Positions 32,997-43,422 of a stretch of 64,000 nt of DNA are shown piece after piece. Source of the DNA: Paucilactobacillus kaifaensis (GTDB lineage: Bacteria > Bacillota > Bacilli > Lactobacillales > Lactobacillaceae); NCBI RefSeq assembly GCF_005405145.1, contig NZ_BJDM01000003.1, forward strand, positions 25,140 through 89,139. The letters are read 5' to 3'. The position numbers and the translations under genes were made by a program. The notes below the pieces were generated by a model. The model ran no database searches, was not told the origin of the DNA, and was given only the letters and a program-made list of their open reading frames with translations. Every line of letters begins with the position of its first letter. Positions within the stretch are counted from its first letter, which is position 1.

Positions 32997-33347
32997 GTGA
33001 ATTCATGGATGAATAATTTACCCGTACAACTATTATTATTGATTTTGGGCTCAATTATAATTATATTATTGCGCCGACTACTGCATAGTCTTTGGCCGCA
33101 ACGGTTACGCTATTACGATTTTTGGCCCCTATTTACATTATATTTAAGTGCTCTTAATTTGTCTTGGAATTGGTTTCCATATGTCATGATTGGTTGGATG
33201 ACTTTGGGAATATTAATTGTGATCGTCCAGATCATCAGCAAAGGTGAACTATTATATAGACGGTTTTTTCCTGTTTTTTGGCGGGTCAGTGTAGTTTACA
33301 CCACAATTGCGTATCTTTGTTCCATTTTTTATCGATTTATGGGTTAA
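32997..33347 (+). CDS. DUF3397 membrane protein
   Basis: A 116-residue membrane protein with four likely helices: 'VQLLLLILGSIIIILLRRLL', 'FWPLFTLYLSALNLSW', 'MIGWMTLGILIVIVQII' and 'SVVYTTIAYLCSIFY'. It sits directly upstream of mraZ as DUF3397 genes do in lactobacilli. Start: GTG with GAGAGTGGAATTT; another GTG nine bases upstream is less well placed. It has its own promoter and a terminator, so it is not part of the dcw operon. Function unknown. Confidence 0.75.
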   Translation: MNSWMNNLPVQLLLLILGSIIIILLRRLLHSLWPQRLRYYDFWPLFTLYLSALNLSWNWFPYVMIGWMTLGILIVIVQIISKGELLYRRFFPVFWRVSVVYTTIAYLCSIFYRFMG

Positions 33348-33382
33348 AGCCCCACCTATATTTAAATGTTAATAAAGCCCAT

Positions 33383-33423
33383 AATAGCAGTATTTCTTTG
33401 ATTAGAAATACTGCTATTTTTTT
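33383..33423 (+). terminator. Terminator between DUF3397 gene and mraZ
   Basis: AATAGCAGTATTTCT (33383-33397) pairs perfectly with AGAAATACTGCTATT (33404-33418), then a T-run. It separates the dcw operon from upstream transcription. Confidence 0.9.
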
Positions 33424-33448
33424 GTTTCAAATTAATTTATAAAATAAT

Positions 33449-33473
33449 GTGGTGGATAGTGGGTAATTGTGGT
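33449..33473 (+). promoter_or_regulatory. MraZ operator: three GTGGN repeats with 10-base period
   Basis: GTGGT-5 nt-GTGGG-5 nt-GTGGT at 33449, 33459 and 33469. Known MraZ proteins bind three or four direct repeats of TGGGN-type boxes with 5-nt spacers in front of mraZ, and this matches in number, spacing and place. The boxes overlap the likely promoter (-10 TAGACT at 33473-33478), so binding would repress the dcw operon. Confidence 0.75.
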
Positions 33474-33512
33474 AGACTAATTTGTAAGTACTAGTAAAGG
33501 GGGTGATTGATC

Positions 33513-33941
33513 GTGTTTATGGGAGAATTTTCACATACAGTTGATACCAAAGGACGATTAATCATTCCCGCTAAGTTTCGTGATCAACTAGGGACACAGT
33601 TCATTGTTACACGAGGGATGGATGGATGTTTGTTCGGTTACCCAATGGATGAATGGCAAACGCTAGAGGACAAGTTAAAAGAGTTACCACTGACTAAAAA
33701 AGATGCCCGATCATTTGTACGGTTCTTTTATTCAGCCGCAACGGAATGTGAGTTCGATAAGCAAGGACGAATCAATCTTCCTGTCACATTACGTAGTCAT
33801 GCTGGTCTCGAAAAGAAGTGTGTTGTGGTTGGTGTTTCTGATCGAATTGAAATTTGGAGTGAAGATCGTTGGAATAATTTTGCAGAGGAAGCAGAAGATA
33901 ATTTTGATGAGATTGCTGAAAAAATGGATTTCGGACTATAA
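33513..33941 (+). CDS. mraZ: Transcriptional regulator MraZ
   Basis: A 142-residue protein with two AbrB-like (SpoVT) domains, each with the DxxxR core: '[20 protein letters not shown]' and '[19 protein letters not shown]'. It assembles into a ring and binds the GTGGN boxes upstream to control the dcw cluster. The GTG start (GTG TTT ATG GGA) after AAGGGGGTGATTGATC gives the normal family length and N-terminus; a TTG two codons earlier is embedded in the ribosome site region. First gene of the dcw operon. Confidence 0.95.
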   Translation: MFMGEFSHTVDTKGRLIIPAKFRDQLGTQFIVTRGMDGCLFGYPMDEWQTLEDKLKELPLTKKDARSFVRFFYSAATECEFDKQGRINLPVTLRSHAGLEKKCVVVGVSDRIEIWSEDRWNNFAEEAEDNFDEIAEKMDFGL

Positions 33942-33962
33942 AACAGTGTGGGAGGTGCAGTA

Positions 33963-34910
33963 ATGACTGAATTTAATCACGTTACGGTGCTATTAAACGA
34001 AGCCGTTACTGGCTTGAATGTTAAACCTAATGGGATCTATGTGGATGCTACACTCGGCGGTGGCGGCCATAGTGAACAGATTTTAAAACAGCTAACTGAT
34101 GGTGGACACTTATTCGCGTTTGATCAAGATCAAACAGCAATTGACTATAATCAAGAGCACCTTGCGAAGTATTTACAGTCGAAACAGTTAACATTTGTCC
34201 AACGTAATTTTCGTGAACTGAAAGAAGCACTTGCTGAGCAAAAGGTGAGTAGAATTGATGGAATCGTCTATGACTTAGGGGTATCTTCGCCACAGTTTGA
34301 CGATGCCAAACGTGGATTTAGTTATCAGTATGACGCTCCGCTCGATATGCGCATGAACCAGCAGCAGTCACTAGATGCGAAAATTGTTGTGAATCAATGG
34401 CCATATGCAAAGTTAGTGCAAATTTTAAATCGATATGGAGAGGAAAAATTTGCTAAGCCGATTGCCCGCGCAATTGAAAAGCAACGCGCAATTGAACCAA
34501 TTCAAACTACATTGCAGTTAGCTCAGATAGTCAAAGATTCAATTCCAGCGGCCACCAGAAGACATGGTGGTCATCCGGCTAAACGAAGTTTTCAGGCAAT
34601 TAGAATTGCAGTTAATGATGAATTAGGAGCATTAGAAGAATCATTGGAGCAAGCGCTGTCAATTTTAAATGTAGGTGGTCGAATCAGCGCAATTACATTT
34701 CAATCGTTAGAGGATCGGTTGGTTAAGGCACTGTTTCGAGAAAATACAACGTTAAAAGATGTTCCAGCGGGATTGCCGGTAATTCCTGCCAAAATGCAGC
34801 CGGACTTTAAATTAGTTAATCGAAAACCAATTCTTCCAGGTGCGACAGAGCTGCAGCAAAATCGTCGTGCTCACAGCGCTAAACTAAGGATAATTGAGAA
34901 AATAAAATAA
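33963..34910 (+). CDS. rsmH: 16S rRNA (cytosine-1402 N4) methyltransferase RsmH
   Basis: A 315-residue SAM methyltransferase (MraW). Motifs: '[19 protein letters not shown]', '[16 protein letters not shown]', '[22 protein letters not shown]' with 'DAPLDMRM', and 'ISFQSLEDR'-type end ('[18 protein letters not shown]'). It fine-tunes the ribosomal P-site. Start ATG after GTGGGAGGTGCAGTA. The last codons run into an (AATAA)4 tract. Confidence 0.95.
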   Translation: MTEFNHVTVLLNEAVTGLNVKPNGIYVDATLGGGGHSEQILKQLTDGGHLFAFDQDQTAIDYNQEHLAKYLQSKQLTFVQRNFRELKEALAEQKVSRIDGIVYDLGVSSPQFDDAKRGFSYQYDAPLDMRMNQQQSLDAKIVVNQWPYAKLVQILNRYGEEKFAKPIARAIEKQRAIEPIQTTLQLAQIVKDSIPAATRRHGGHPAKRSFQAIRIAVNDELGALEESLEQALSILNVGGRISAITFQSLEDRLVKALFRENTTLKDVPAGLPVIPAKMQPDFKLVNRKPILPGATELQQNRRAHSAKLRIIEKIK

Positions 34911-34920
34911 AATAAAATAA
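34901..34920 (+). repeat. (AATAA)4 pentanucleotide tract at the rsmH/ftsL junction
   Basis: Four perfect AATAA units span the rsmH stop codon and the spacer to the ftsL ribosome site. A change in copy number would alter the spacer length but not the rsmH protein, because the stop lies in the second unit. Confidence 0.85.
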
Positions 34921-34947
34921 AAAATAAGATAAAGGAAAGTGATTATC

Positions 34948-35337
34948 ATGGCACAAAATGCGGCGGAACAAATAATAGATGAAACAACGAATGAAGCAGT
35001 TGAAATTGCACAACCAATGCAACGTCCAATACATACCTCGGTTCCGTTGGCCCAGCCAAAGAAAATCACTTGGTCAAAATTTGAAAAAGTACTAGTAAGT
35101 AGTTGTAGTTTAGTGTTAACATTCATGATGGTAATGTTGGTGGCAACTAAAATTGCTGCTACTAATTCACAGCATAAACTTCAAAATGTTAATACAACTA
35201 TTTCAAAGGTTAATAACAGTAATACAAGCACTCGGCAGGTAATTAATGAATTGACGAGTCAGTCACATTTAGAAAAAGTGGCACAAAAAAGTGGCTTGAC
35301 GATTTCGAATACTGATATAAGGAACGTTAATAAGTAA
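34948..35337 (+). CDS. ftsL: Cell division protein FtsL
   Basis: A 129-residue bitopic membrane protein: acidic/polar cytoplasmic N-terminus of about 50 residues, one membrane helix ('VSSCSLVLTFMMVMLVATKI') and an extracellular coiled coil ('NTTISKVNNSNTSTRQVINE'). Position between rsmH and pbp2x defines it. It bridges DivIB/DivIC and the septal synthase. Start ATG after AAAGGAAAGTGATTATC; three upstream codons in frame are not needed. Stop overlaps the next ATG (TAATGA). Confidence 0.9.
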   Translation: MAQNAAEQIIDETTNEAVEIAQPMQRPIHTSVPLAQPKKITWSKFEKVLVSSCSLVLTFMMVMLVATKIAATNSQHKLQNVNTTISKVNNSNTSTRQVINELTSQSHLEKVAQKSGLTISNTDIRNVNK

Positions 35338-37499
35338 TGAATAATCATCCAAAACGAACGAGTAGTAGTAAAACAAGAAAAAATCGCAAAATTTTCGGCC
35401 AATGGCTGTTTTTCATTGTGGTAGCTCTGTTTACGCTGTTAATCGTTCGTTTTGCGTATATTGGGATTTTTAAAGATGTAAAAAATGTTAATTTAAAAAG
35501 TAAAGCAGCACAGCTATATACACAAAAAAGAACAATTACTGCTAAGCGGGGGACGATTTATGATGCGTCCGGTAAAGCCATTGCTGAAGACACAAGTACT
35601 TACTCAATTTACGCAGTAATTGATCACAGCCAAAAAACAGCTAGTGGTAAACCACTATATGTTACTAATAAGCAAAAAGCGGCAACTGTGTTAGCAAAAT
35701 ATTTATCAATTTCAAAAGCAAAAGCGTTGAAAGTTTTGACGCCTAGCAAACCAAACGTCTTTCAAGTGGAGTTTGGAAGTGCAGGAGCGAATATTTCGGT
35801 GGCAACTAAACAAGCAATTGAGGCTAAACATCTAAAAGGAATTAACTTTGTTGCTTCACCTGCGCGTGAATATCCAAATGGAACGTTTGCGTCACAAATT
35901 ATCGGAATTGCCCAGGCACAGACTAGTACCAAAACAGGAAAAACTACTTTAGTGGGTCAAATGGGAATTGAGCTTGCACTCAATAAACAACTAACAGGTA
36001 CTAATGGTTTCAAAAAAGTTAAGCAAGACACATCTGGTTATCAAATTACGGGTTCACAACAGACACCTAAGAAAGCACAAAATGGAGATAATGTTTACAC
36101 AACTTTAGATAATAAATTGCAGACATTGTTAGAAAGCCAAATGACTTCAGCTGAGAAAGCGTCGAAAGCAACCTCGATGAATGCAATTGTAATGAATGCT
36201 AAAACAGGTGCTATTGTAGCTGCAACACAGCGACCGACTTTCAACGCAGATACAAAAGAAGGACTCAGTAAAGTTTGGCGTAATACTTTGGTTGAGGATG
36301 CATTTGAGCCTGGCTCAACGATGAAAGTTTTTACTATGGCTGCGGCGATTAATTCGGGAAACTTCAATCCGAATGCATATTACGATTCTGGTAGTTATGA
36401 AATCGGTGGTGGTAAAGTAACTGACTGGAATCCAACCGGTTGGGGATCTATCACTTATCGTGAAGGATTTGAACGGTCAAGTAACGTTGCCATGGCACAC
36501 CTAGAAAATGCGATGGGCGCTAAAACTTGGAAAAAGTATTTGAATAAATTTGGCTTTTTGAAGTCAACAAATTCTGGCTTAGCCAATGAAGCAACAGGAG
36601 CTACTCCGTTTAAGGGTGCCTTGGAGCAAGCAAACACTGCCTTTGGTCAAGGAATTACAGTTACAGCGATGCAGATGATGCAAGGATTTACAGCGATAGC
36701 TAATAACGGAAAAATGTTGAAGCCTTATTTTATCGACAAAGTAGTGGATCCAAATACGAATAAGGTCGTCACTAAAAACCATAAAAAAGTTGTTAGCACC
36801 CCAATCACTAAAAAAACTGCGCAACAAGTGCGAAAATATATGCAAGATGTTGTGTATGCTGATAAAGGGACTGGAAGCAAATATAAAATATCCGGTTATC
36901 GGATTGCAGGAAAAACGGGAACTGCACAAATTGGTGGAGCTAGTGGGTACGAATCGGGCTCTAGTGATTATATTTACTCGTTTGTCGGTATGGCACCAGC
37001 GAAGAACCCTAAATATATTATGTACATTACATTGAAAAAGCCACAAAATACGACTCAATCTGCAGAGACATATATGGCAGTAGTGTTTAAATCAGTGATG
37101 AAACAGGCACTAGACCAAGCTAAGTTAGCTAATCAAAAGCAAACTGGAGTGGTCAAAGTTCCTAATGTTATTGGTAAAAAGGCAACTTCAGCCCAGAAAT
37201 TATTAACTGATAAGAAGTTGCAAGTAACCGTGATCGGAAACAAAGCAGCAGTAACTGAACAATCAATAGCCGCACAAAATACTGCAATTACAAATAGTCG
37301 CATTTTCTTGACTACTGGTGGGACAGTTACAATGCCTGACTTAACTGATTGGTCTCAAGCACAAGTTAATCAATTTGCACAATTAACAGGATTGAAAATT
37401 ACTAATAAAGGTAATGGATTTGCTAAGAAGCAAAGTATTAAAGCTGGAAATAAAATAACTAAGGGACAAACAATTGTAGTTCAGTATCACCAAAAATAA
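35337..37499 (+). CDS. pbpX: Penicillin-binding protein 2X (septal transpeptidase)
   Basis: A 720-residue class B PBP. A basic N-terminus and one membrane helix (about 20-45) precede the dimerisation domain and the transpeptidase domain with all three catalytic motifs: S327-T-M-K, S381-S-N and K526-T-G. Two PASTA domains (about 598-720) follow ('[20 protein letters not shown]', '[20 protein letters not shown]'). It cross-links septal peptidoglycan with FtsW. Overlaps ftsL by a single-base-shared TAATG, suggesting strict co-translation. Confidence 0.95.
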   Translation: MNNHPKRTSSSKTRKNRKIFGQWLFFIVVALFTLLIVRFAYIGIFKDVKNVNLKSKAAQLYTQKRTITAKRGTIYDASGKAIAEDTSTYSIYAVIDHSQKTASGKPLYVTNKQKAATVLAKYLSISKAKALKVLTPSKPNVFQVEFGSAGANISVATKQAIEAKHLKGINFVASPAREYPNGTFASQIIGIAQAQTSTKTGKTTLVGQMGIELALNKQLTGTNGFKKVKQDTSGYQITGSQQTPKKAQNGDNVYTTLDNKLQTLLESQMTSAEKASKATSMNAIVMNAKTGAIVAATQRPTFNADTKEGLSKVWRNTLVEDAFEPGSTMKVFTMAAAINSGNFNPNAYYDSGSYEIGGGKVTDWNPTGWGSITYREGFERSSNVAMAHLENAMGAKTWKKYLNKFGFLKSTNSGLANEATGATPFKGALEQANTAFGQGITVTAMQMMQGFTAIANNGKMLKPYFIDKVVDPNTNKVVTKNHKKVVSTPITKKTAQQVRKYMQDVVYADKGTGSKYKISGYRIAGKTGTAQIGGASGYESGSSDYIYSFVGMAPAKNPKYIMYITLKKPQNTTQSAETYMAVVFKSVMKQALDQAKLANQKQTGVVKVPNVIGKKATSAQKLLTDKKLQVTVIGNKAAVTEQSIAAQNTAITNSRIFLTTGGTVTMPDLTDWSQAQVNQFAQLTGLKITNKGNGFAKKQSIKAGNKITKGQTIVVQYHQK

Positions 37500-37521
37500 G
37501 CGACAAGGCAGGATCTTTAAC

Positions 37522-38484
37522 ATGAATATAATCATAATAATTTTAATTTTAATTAGTTCATTTGTTATCACATTTGGGTTAATGCCGTTTTTAATCCGCT
37601 ACTTCCGTGCAAAAAAAGAAGGACAACAGATTCGGGAAATTGGGCCTAAATGGCATGCATCAAAAGCTGGAACCCCAACAATGGGTGGCCTACTGTTTAT
37701 TTTGGCTGCAGTCATCACGACTTTATGGGTTTCAGCTTGGCAGGGTTGGCTAACTAACACTATGTGGGCGTTATTATTTACGTTAGTTATGTATGGCTTA
37801 ATCGGAATGTGGGACGATAGCATCAAAATTTTTCAGCACCAAAACGAAGGCTTCAAGCCTTGGCAAAAGGCGTTAGCACAAATCGTCGTGGCTTTAATCT
37901 TTACTGTGATATATCAACACGAAGGATTCCAAATGGGATTTGGTAATTGGCAGTTTGGCTGGCTATACGGACTTTTTATTGTCTTCTGGTTGGTTGGCTT
38001 CTCGAATGCTGTTAATCTGACTGATGGCCTTGATGGCCTTGTTTCTGGCTTAGCCATCATCTCATTTTTAACTTATTTTTTAATTGCTCTTTATCAACAT
38101 CAATATGATGTTGCCATTTTTTGTTTGTCAATTGTTGGTGCCTTAGTTGGTTTTTTTCCGTTCAATCACAAACCAGCCAAAATTTTTATGGGTGATATGG
38201 GATCATTAGCATTAGGCGGCGCTTTGGCAGCTGTAGCTTTAATCTTACATCATGAGTTTTCATTATTGTTAATTGGAATTATTTACGTAGTTGAAACCGC
38301 CAGTGTTATTTTACAGGTGGGATCATTTAGACTAACTGGTAAACGAATTTTTAAAATGAGTCCAATTCATCATCATTTTGAAATGTCCGGTTGGAGTGAG
38401 TGGAAAGTAGACTATGTTTTTTGGATTGTAGGAGCGGTTGCATCGTTAATTTCACTAGGATTATTGTGGCTAATTAACCATTAA
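37522..38484 (+). CDS. mraY: Phospho-N-acetylmuramoyl-pentapeptide transferase MraY
   Basis: A 320-residue membrane enzyme with about ten helices. It moves phospho-MurNAc-pentapeptide to undecaprenyl phosphate, making lipid I. Motifs: '[13 protein letters not shown]', 'GMWDDSIKI', '[16 protein letters not shown]', '[15 protein letters not shown]' and '[18 protein letters not shown]' (the HHH motif). Normal length and order for the dcw cluster. Confidence 0.97.
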   Translation: MNIIIIILILISSFVITFGLMPFLIRYFRAKKEGQQIREIGPKWHASKAGTPTMGGLLFILAAVITTLWVSAWQGWLTNTMWALLFTLVMYGLIGMWDDSIKIFQHQNEGFKPWQKALAQIVVALIFTVIYQHEGFQMGFGNWQFGWLYGLFIVFWLVGFSNAVNLTDGLDGLVSGLAIISFLTYFLIALYQHQYDVAIFCLSIVGALVGFFPFNHKPAKIFMGDMGSLALGGALAAVALILHHEFSLLLIGIIYVVETASVILQVGSFRLTGKRIFKMSPIHHHFEMSGWSEWKVDYVFWIVGAVASLISLGLLWLINH

Positions 38485-38498
38485 AGGAGCGACAAGTA

Positions 38499-39872
38499 AT
38501 GAAACAAGTTACCAACTATCAAGATAAAAAGGTGCTAGTAATTGGCTTAGGCAAAAGTGGTGCTAACGTAGCTAAGCTGCTCATTAAGTTGGGTGCACAA
38601 GTAACCATTAATGATAAAAATGACCCGTCAGATATTACATTGGTCGACAATTTGAAACAGTTGGGTATTGATGTCATTACTGGCTCGCACCCTATGTCAC
38701 TGCTGGAAGATGGATTTCAGTTAGTTGTTAAAAATCCAGGTATTTTTTACGATAATCCACTTGTGGCTGGATTCTTAAAGCAACATATACCAGTTGTTAC
38801 AGACGTTGAAGTGGCAGCAACTATTTTTGACGGAACTTTGATTGGTGTCACTGGTAGTAATGGTAAAACAACGACGACTACTATGATTAAAAAGATGTTG
38901 GCGCGAAAAAACGCCAACCATGTTTTTGACGCAGGAAATATCGGAATTCCAATTAGTCAAGTGGTTCAAAAGACAAACTCAGATGATACGATTGTGGCAG
39001 AATTATCTAGTTTTCAATTGGTAGGAACAAGAACTCTACACCCCCACATCGCGGTCATTACTAATATTTTTTCTAATCATTTGGATTATCACAAAACGAG
39101 AGAAAATTATGTGAACGCCAAAATGAAAATTACAGCTAATCAGACTTCATCAGATTATTTTGTGATTAATTGGGACAATCCGGAGTGGCAGCAGTTAAGT
39201 CAGCGATCAAATGCTCAAGTGGTTCCATTTTCTCGTTTAGGTAAAAATAAAAATGGTGCCTATGAAAATAATGGAAAACTATATTGGCGAGACGAGCCCA
39301 TTATTACTGCTAACGAAATTAAAGTTGTTGGTGATCATAATATTGAAAACGCTTTGGCAGCAATTGCTGTTGCCAAATTACAAAACGTAGATACTGAAGA
39401 TATTGTTCACGTGTTGAAGACTTTTGGTGGAGTTCGGCACCGAATGCAATTTGTGCTAGAAGATGCAGGACGGCAATATTACAATGATTCCAAGGCAACT
39501 GATATTGAGGCCACAGAAATGGCACTAAAGGGTTTTTCGCAACCAGTTGTATTATTAGCTGGTGGTTTAGACCGTGGGTATACGTTTGAAAAGTTAGTGC
39601 CAGCATTGAAGGAACATGTAAAGGCAATCATATTGTTTGGTGAAACTGCAGATAAGCTTGCTGACGCTGCTAAACAGGCCGGTATTACAACAATTAAATT
39701 TACTAAAGATTGTGCTACTGGTGTTTTCGTGGCCCGCCAACTAAGTTCAACCGGCGATGTTATTTTACTTTCACCCGCAAATGCTAGTTGGGATCAATTT
39801 CCTAATTTTGAGGTTCGTGGGGATACTTACATTAAGGCAGTGGAACAGTTAACTGGAAAGAAGGCGGACTAA
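38499..39872 (+). CDS. murD: UDP-MurNAc-L-alanine:D-glutamate ligase MurD
   Basis: A 457-residue ATP-dependent ligase adding D-Glu. Rossmann-like N-terminus ('[18 protein letters not shown]'), P-loop in [14 protein letters not shown] (about 115-125), '[12 protein letters not shown]', '[11 protein letters not shown]' with '[16 protein letters not shown]' and the C-terminal '[20 protein letters not shown]'. AAAGGAGCGACAAGTA ribosome site. The stop and murG start overlap. Confidence 0.97.
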   Translation: MKQVTNYQDKKVLVIGLGKSGANVAKLLIKLGAQVTINDKNDPSDITLVDNLKQLGIDVITGSHPMSLLEDGFQLVVKNPGIFYDNPLVAGFLKQHIPVVTDVEVAATIFDGTLIGVTGSNGKTTTTTMIKKMLARKNANHVFDAGNIGIPISQVVQKTNSDDTIVAELSSFQLVGTRTLHPHIAVITNIFSNHLDYHKTRENYVNAKMKITANQTSSDYFVINWDNPEWQQLSQRSNAQVVPFSRLGKNKNGAYENNGKLYWRDEPIITANEIKVVGDHNIENALAAIAVAKLQNVDTEDIVHVLKTFGGVRHRMQFVLEDAGRQYYNDSKATDIEATEMALKGFSQPVVLLAGGLDRGYTFEKLVPALKEHVKAIILFGETADKLADAAKQAGITTIKFTKDCATGVFVARQLSSTGDVILLSPANASWDQFPNFEVRGDTYIKAVEQLTGKKAD

Positions 39873-40972
39873 TGCGATTAATGGTTTCTGGGGGCGGCAC
39901 TGGTGGACATATTTACCCAGCGCTTGCTTTGATTGAACGCTTGAAACAACTTGATCCAACAACTGAAGTTTTATATGTTGGTACTCATCGGGGACTTGAA
40001 AATAAAATTGTTCCTGCGGCAAATATTTCATTCAAAACAATCCGAATTCAGGGCTTTAAACGTTCGTTATCACTTGATAATTTTAAAACCATTTACCTAT
40101 TTCTTAAAAGCGTTCATGATGCAAAAAAAATGGTTCGTGATTTTAAACCGGACGTTGTTTTAGGAACGGGTGGTTATGTGAGTGGGGCTGTTTTATATGC
40201 AGCTGCTAGGTTACACGTGCCAACTGTGATCCATGAGCAAAATAGTGTGGTTGGGGTTACTAACAAATTCTTAAGTCGGTTTGTTAATGAAATTGCAATT
40301 TCATTTGAGGCCGCTAGGGATCAATTTCCAATTGATAAAGTAACAATGACAGGTAACCCGAGAGCACAGCAGGTGGCTAGTACCGTTAGTGATTTTAGCT
40401 GGAATGAACTGGGATTAGACGAGCAAAAACCAACCATGCTTATTTTTGGTGGTAGTCAAGGAGCTCCAAAAATTAATGCTAGCGTTGTAGCGGCGATCCC
40501 TGAATTCAATAAACGCGATTATCAAATTGTGTTTGCGACCGGTCAAAAGAGGTTTGAACAAGTTAACCAGCAATTACAGCAGGTGGCTGTTGAAAAAAAT
40601 ATTGTTATTCGTCCATATATTAGTAATATGCCAGAAATGTTACCAAAAGTGGCAGTGATTGTTGGTCGTGCTGGGGCAACTAGTATTGCAGAAATTACTG
40701 CTTTGGGAATTCCATCTATTTTGATACCGAGTCCGTATGTGACTGCTAATCATCAGGTGAAAAATGCTCAAGCGTTGGTTGATCAACAGGCTGCTGAAAT
40801 GATTACTGAAGACCAGTTGAATGGTAAATCATTGGTTGCAGCAGCAGATACACTAATGCAAAATGAAAAATTGCGTACCAAAATGGCGTCCGCTGCAAAG
40901 CAAATGGGGATGGTTGATTCAGCGGATCGTTTGATTGAACTATTAAAAAAAGCACAAGAAGATAATCTTTAG
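39872..40972 (+). CDS. murG: UDP-GlcNAc:lipid I transferase MurG
   Basis: A 366-residue peripheral membrane glycosyltransferase making lipid II. It has the N-terminal G-loop '[20 protein letters not shown]', '[17 protein letters not shown]', '[17 protein letters not shown]' and the donor-binding '[10 protein letters not shown]' and '[26 protein letters not shown]'. Overlaps murD (TAATG). Confidence 0.97.
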   Translation: MRLMVSGGGTGGHIYPALALIERLKQLDPTTEVLYVGTHRGLENKIVPAANISFKTIRIQGFKRSLSLDNFKTIYLFLKSVHDAKKMVRDFKPDVVLGTGGYVSGAVLYAAARLHVPTVIHEQNSVVGVTNKFLSRFVNEIAISFEAARDQFPIDKVTMTGNPRAQQVASTVSDFSWNELGLDEQKPTMLIFGGSQGAPKINASVVAAIPEFNKRDYQIVFATGQKRFEQVNQQLQQVAVEKNIVIRPYISNMPEMLPKVAVIVGRAGATSIAEITALGIPSILIPSPYVTANHQVKNAQALVDQQAAEMITEDQLNGKSLVAAADTLMQNEKLRTKMASAAKQMGMVDSADRLIELLKKAQEDNL

Positions 40973-41002
40973 GGTTCTTATATGACGATTGGGGATGGTG
41001 AA

Positions 41003-41857
41003 ATGAGTAAACGTAAGTCAGCAAAAGAGCAGGAAAAGTATGCTCAGCGGCTAGCAAAGATTGATGAACGAAGAGACCTACAAAAAAAATCTCGTTTTCA
41101 ACGTGGTCATGGATCGGCCCCAATTGGCAATAAATTACCCAATTTAAAAAAGCAACGTCATTGGTCAACTACAATACGGGCAGGGAGTTTGCTTGTTGTT
41201 TTCGGAGCTGTTTTGATGGTCATGGTTTACCTAGTTGCACCTGTCAGCAAAATTAATCAAATTGAAATTACTGGTAATAAACAGGTAGATCGCCAAAGTG
41301 TGTTAACAGCTACTAAAGTACATCAGGGAGATTTTGTGTGGCAAACTTGGTGGCATAGCAATCAGATTAATATTGCCAGTCAGAAAGTTAATCCAGAAAT
41401 TAGAAATGTAAAAGTCAAAGTGGTGGGATTACAAACAGTTAAACTAGTAATTCAGGAGAATAAAATTGTTGGCTTTTTAAAACAGGGTAATTATTATTAC
41501 CCAATTTTAGCGAGTGGCCACGTAAAAAAGAATAAATTATCGCAGCCACAAAATGGGCAGCCTGTGTATGATGGTTTCAAGTCAAGACGGGTGTTAAACA
41601 AAACGGTTAGACAATATTCAAAATTATCCGCAACCGTGAGGATGGCAGTTTCTGAAATCAAATTTCAACCAACCAAAAATGATAATCAACGCATAAGACT
41701 ATTTATGAATGATGGTAACGAAGTCTTAATTAAATATTCAAAATTAACCAAAAAGATGCCGTATTATCCTAGTATTGCCCATTCAATGTCGAAAAATGGG
41801 GTTGTAAATCTCGAATTAGGGGCGTATTCATATTCATATGGGAGCCAAGAACATTAA
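41003..41857 (+). CDS. divIB: Cell division protein DivIB/FtsQ
   Basis: A 284-residue bitopic protein: long basic cytoplasmic N-terminus (about 60 residues), one membrane helix ('AGSLLVVFGAVLMVMVYLVA') and an extracellular POTRA domain ('ISKINQIEITGNKQVDRQSV' style, here VSKINQIEITGNKQVDRQSV) plus FtsQ domain. It complexes with FtsL and DivIC. The ATG behind GGGGATGGTGAA is chosen; an ATG 21 bases upstream, with AGGG in front, is a possible start. Confidence 0.9.
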   Translation: MSKRKSAKEQEKYAQRLAKIDERRDLQKKSRFQRGHGSAPIGNKLPNLKKQRHWSTTIRAGSLLVVFGAVLMVMVYLVAPVSKINQIEITGNKQVDRQSVLTATKVHQGDFVWQTWWHSNQINIASQKVNPEIRNVKVKVVGLQTVKLVIQENKIVGFLKQGNYYYPILASGHVKKNKLSQPQNGQPVYDGFKSRRVLNKTVRQYSKLSATVRMAVSEIKFQPTKNDNQRIRLFMNDGNEVLIKYSKLTKKMPYYPSIAHSMSKNGVVNLELGAYSYSYGSQEH

Positions 41858-41993
41858 AAAAAATTAACAGGGCGAACAAATGCCAGTAAAGACTTTCGGT
41901 AAGCGGGTTAAGTGTGGTAAAATCTTTATAGTTGAAGATAAAAATATTTAAACTTGATTCAGTTATCATTATAAAAATAAATAGGAGGGTTCC

Positions 41994-43397
41994 GTGTATA
42001 TGGATAATTCAGGAATCTACGTTGGATTAGATATTGGAACCACCTCGATTAAAGCGATTGTTTGCGAGAATGTAAAGGGACAGTTGAATGTGGTCGGTGT
42101 TGGTAATCAACCGTCCGCTGGGCTTAATCGTGGTATTATTGTCGATATTGATAAAACCGCACAGGCGATTTCAAAGGCAATTGCACAAGCAGAGGAAAAA
42201 TCGAACGTTAAAATTAAAGATGTAATTGTGGGGTTACCTGCTAACTACCTTAAGATTGAAAAATGTCGGGGTATGATTACGGTTGCATCGCAAAACCAAT
42301 CTAGAGAAATTACGGATCAGGACGTTGTTGAGGTTGCTAAGGCTGCCCTAACTCAAAATATTCCTCCTGAGCGAGAAGTGATTGATTTATTAGCCGATGA
42401 GTTTATCGTTGACGGGTTTGATCAAATTAAAGATCCACGAGGCATGGTTGGGGTGCGCTTGGAGTTACATGGTACTTTATTCACTGGACCCAAGACAGTT
42501 GTGCATAATACCAAAAAGGCAATTCAGAAAGCCGGGTTAAATGTTCGCGACTTAGTTGTTGCTCCGTTGGCAATTGGCGCCAATGTATTAAATGATGGCG
42601 AACAAGACTTTGGGACAATTGTAATTGATCTTGGTGGTGGCCAAACTACTACCAGTGTAATCCATGATCATCAACTAAAGTTTTCGTATGTTGATGCAGA
42701 AGGTGGTCAGTATATCACCAAGGATATTTCAGTTGTTTTAAATACTTCGTTGCAAAATGCGGAACGACTAAAACGAGATTATGGATTTGCTGATCCAAGT
42801 CAAGCGTCTGAAGCAAATACGTTTACGGTTGAAGTGGTTGGACAAAATGAACCAGCTGAAATTAGTGAACATTATTTAGCACAAGTAATCGAAGCACGGG
42901 TGTCACAGATATTTGAGCGAATTAGTGCTCGTTTAACAGATATCAAGGCATTAGATTTACCAGGTGGTATTGTGCTAACAGGCGGTGTTGCCGCGTTACC
43001 TGGCGTTGCTGAGTTGGCGTCGCAGCATTTTGGAGTTAATTCACGTGTGTATGTACCAGACCAAATGGGCATCCGACATCCTGGATTTACTCAAGGGTTA
43101 TCATTAGCCAGTTATGAGGCTGGGTTAGTTGATATCGATCTACTTATTAAGCAAGCTCTTTTGGCTGGCAATGAAGTAGCATTTAGCCAACCACAGAGTG
43201 TTAAGGCATCTCACAATGGTTCTAGTAAATCAAATAAAAAAGTACAGGCATCAAAGAAAGCTACTAGGACACGAGCTGTTCAGCCTCGATCGATTGAAGA
43301 AAAACAGCCTGAATCTAATAAAGAGCCAAAACAAAAACAGCCTAAAAAAGATCGGTTAGAAGGAGTTAAAAACTTCTTTAACAACTTTTTTGATTAA
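41994..43397 (+). CDS. ftsA: Cell division protein FtsA
   Basis: A 467-residue actin-like protein tethering FtsZ to the membrane. N-terminal 'IYVGLDIGTTSIKAIVCE' (phosphate 1), 'NAGINRGIIVDID'-type segment (GLNRGIIVDIDK), 'GTIVIDLGGGQTTTSVI' (phosphate 2) and 'ALDLPGGIVLTGGVAALPG' (adenosine). A Lys/Gln/Ser-rich linker (about 395-450) leads to an amphipathic C-terminal helix (GVKNFFNNFFD) for membrane binding. GTG start after AGGAGGGTTCC; an ATG two codons later is more distant from the ribosome site. Confidence 0.95.
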   Translation: MYMDNSGIYVGLDIGTTSIKAIVCENVKGQLNVVGVGNQPSAGLNRGIIVDIDKTAQAISKAIAQAEEKSNVKIKDVIVGLPANYLKIEKCRGMITVASQNQSREITDQDVVEVAKAALTQNIPPEREVIDLLADEFIVDGFDQIKDPRGMVGVRLELHGTLFTGPKTVVHNTKKAIQKAGLNVRDLVVAPLAIGANVLNDGEQDFGTIVIDLGGGQTTTSVIHDHQLKFSYVDAEGGQYITKDISVVLNTSLQNAERLKRDYGFADPSQASEANTFTVEVVGQNEPAEISEHYLAQVIEARVSQIFERISARLTDIKALDLPGGIVLTGGVAALPGVAELASQHFGVNSRVYVPDQMGIRHPGFTQGLSLASYEAGLVDIDLLIKQALLAGNEVAFSQPQSVKASHNGSSKSNKKVQASKKATRTRAVQPRSIEEKQPESNKEPKQKQPKKDRLEGVKNFFNNFFD

Positions 43398-43422
43398 TTG
43401 ACAATGACGGAGGAATTTAAAT

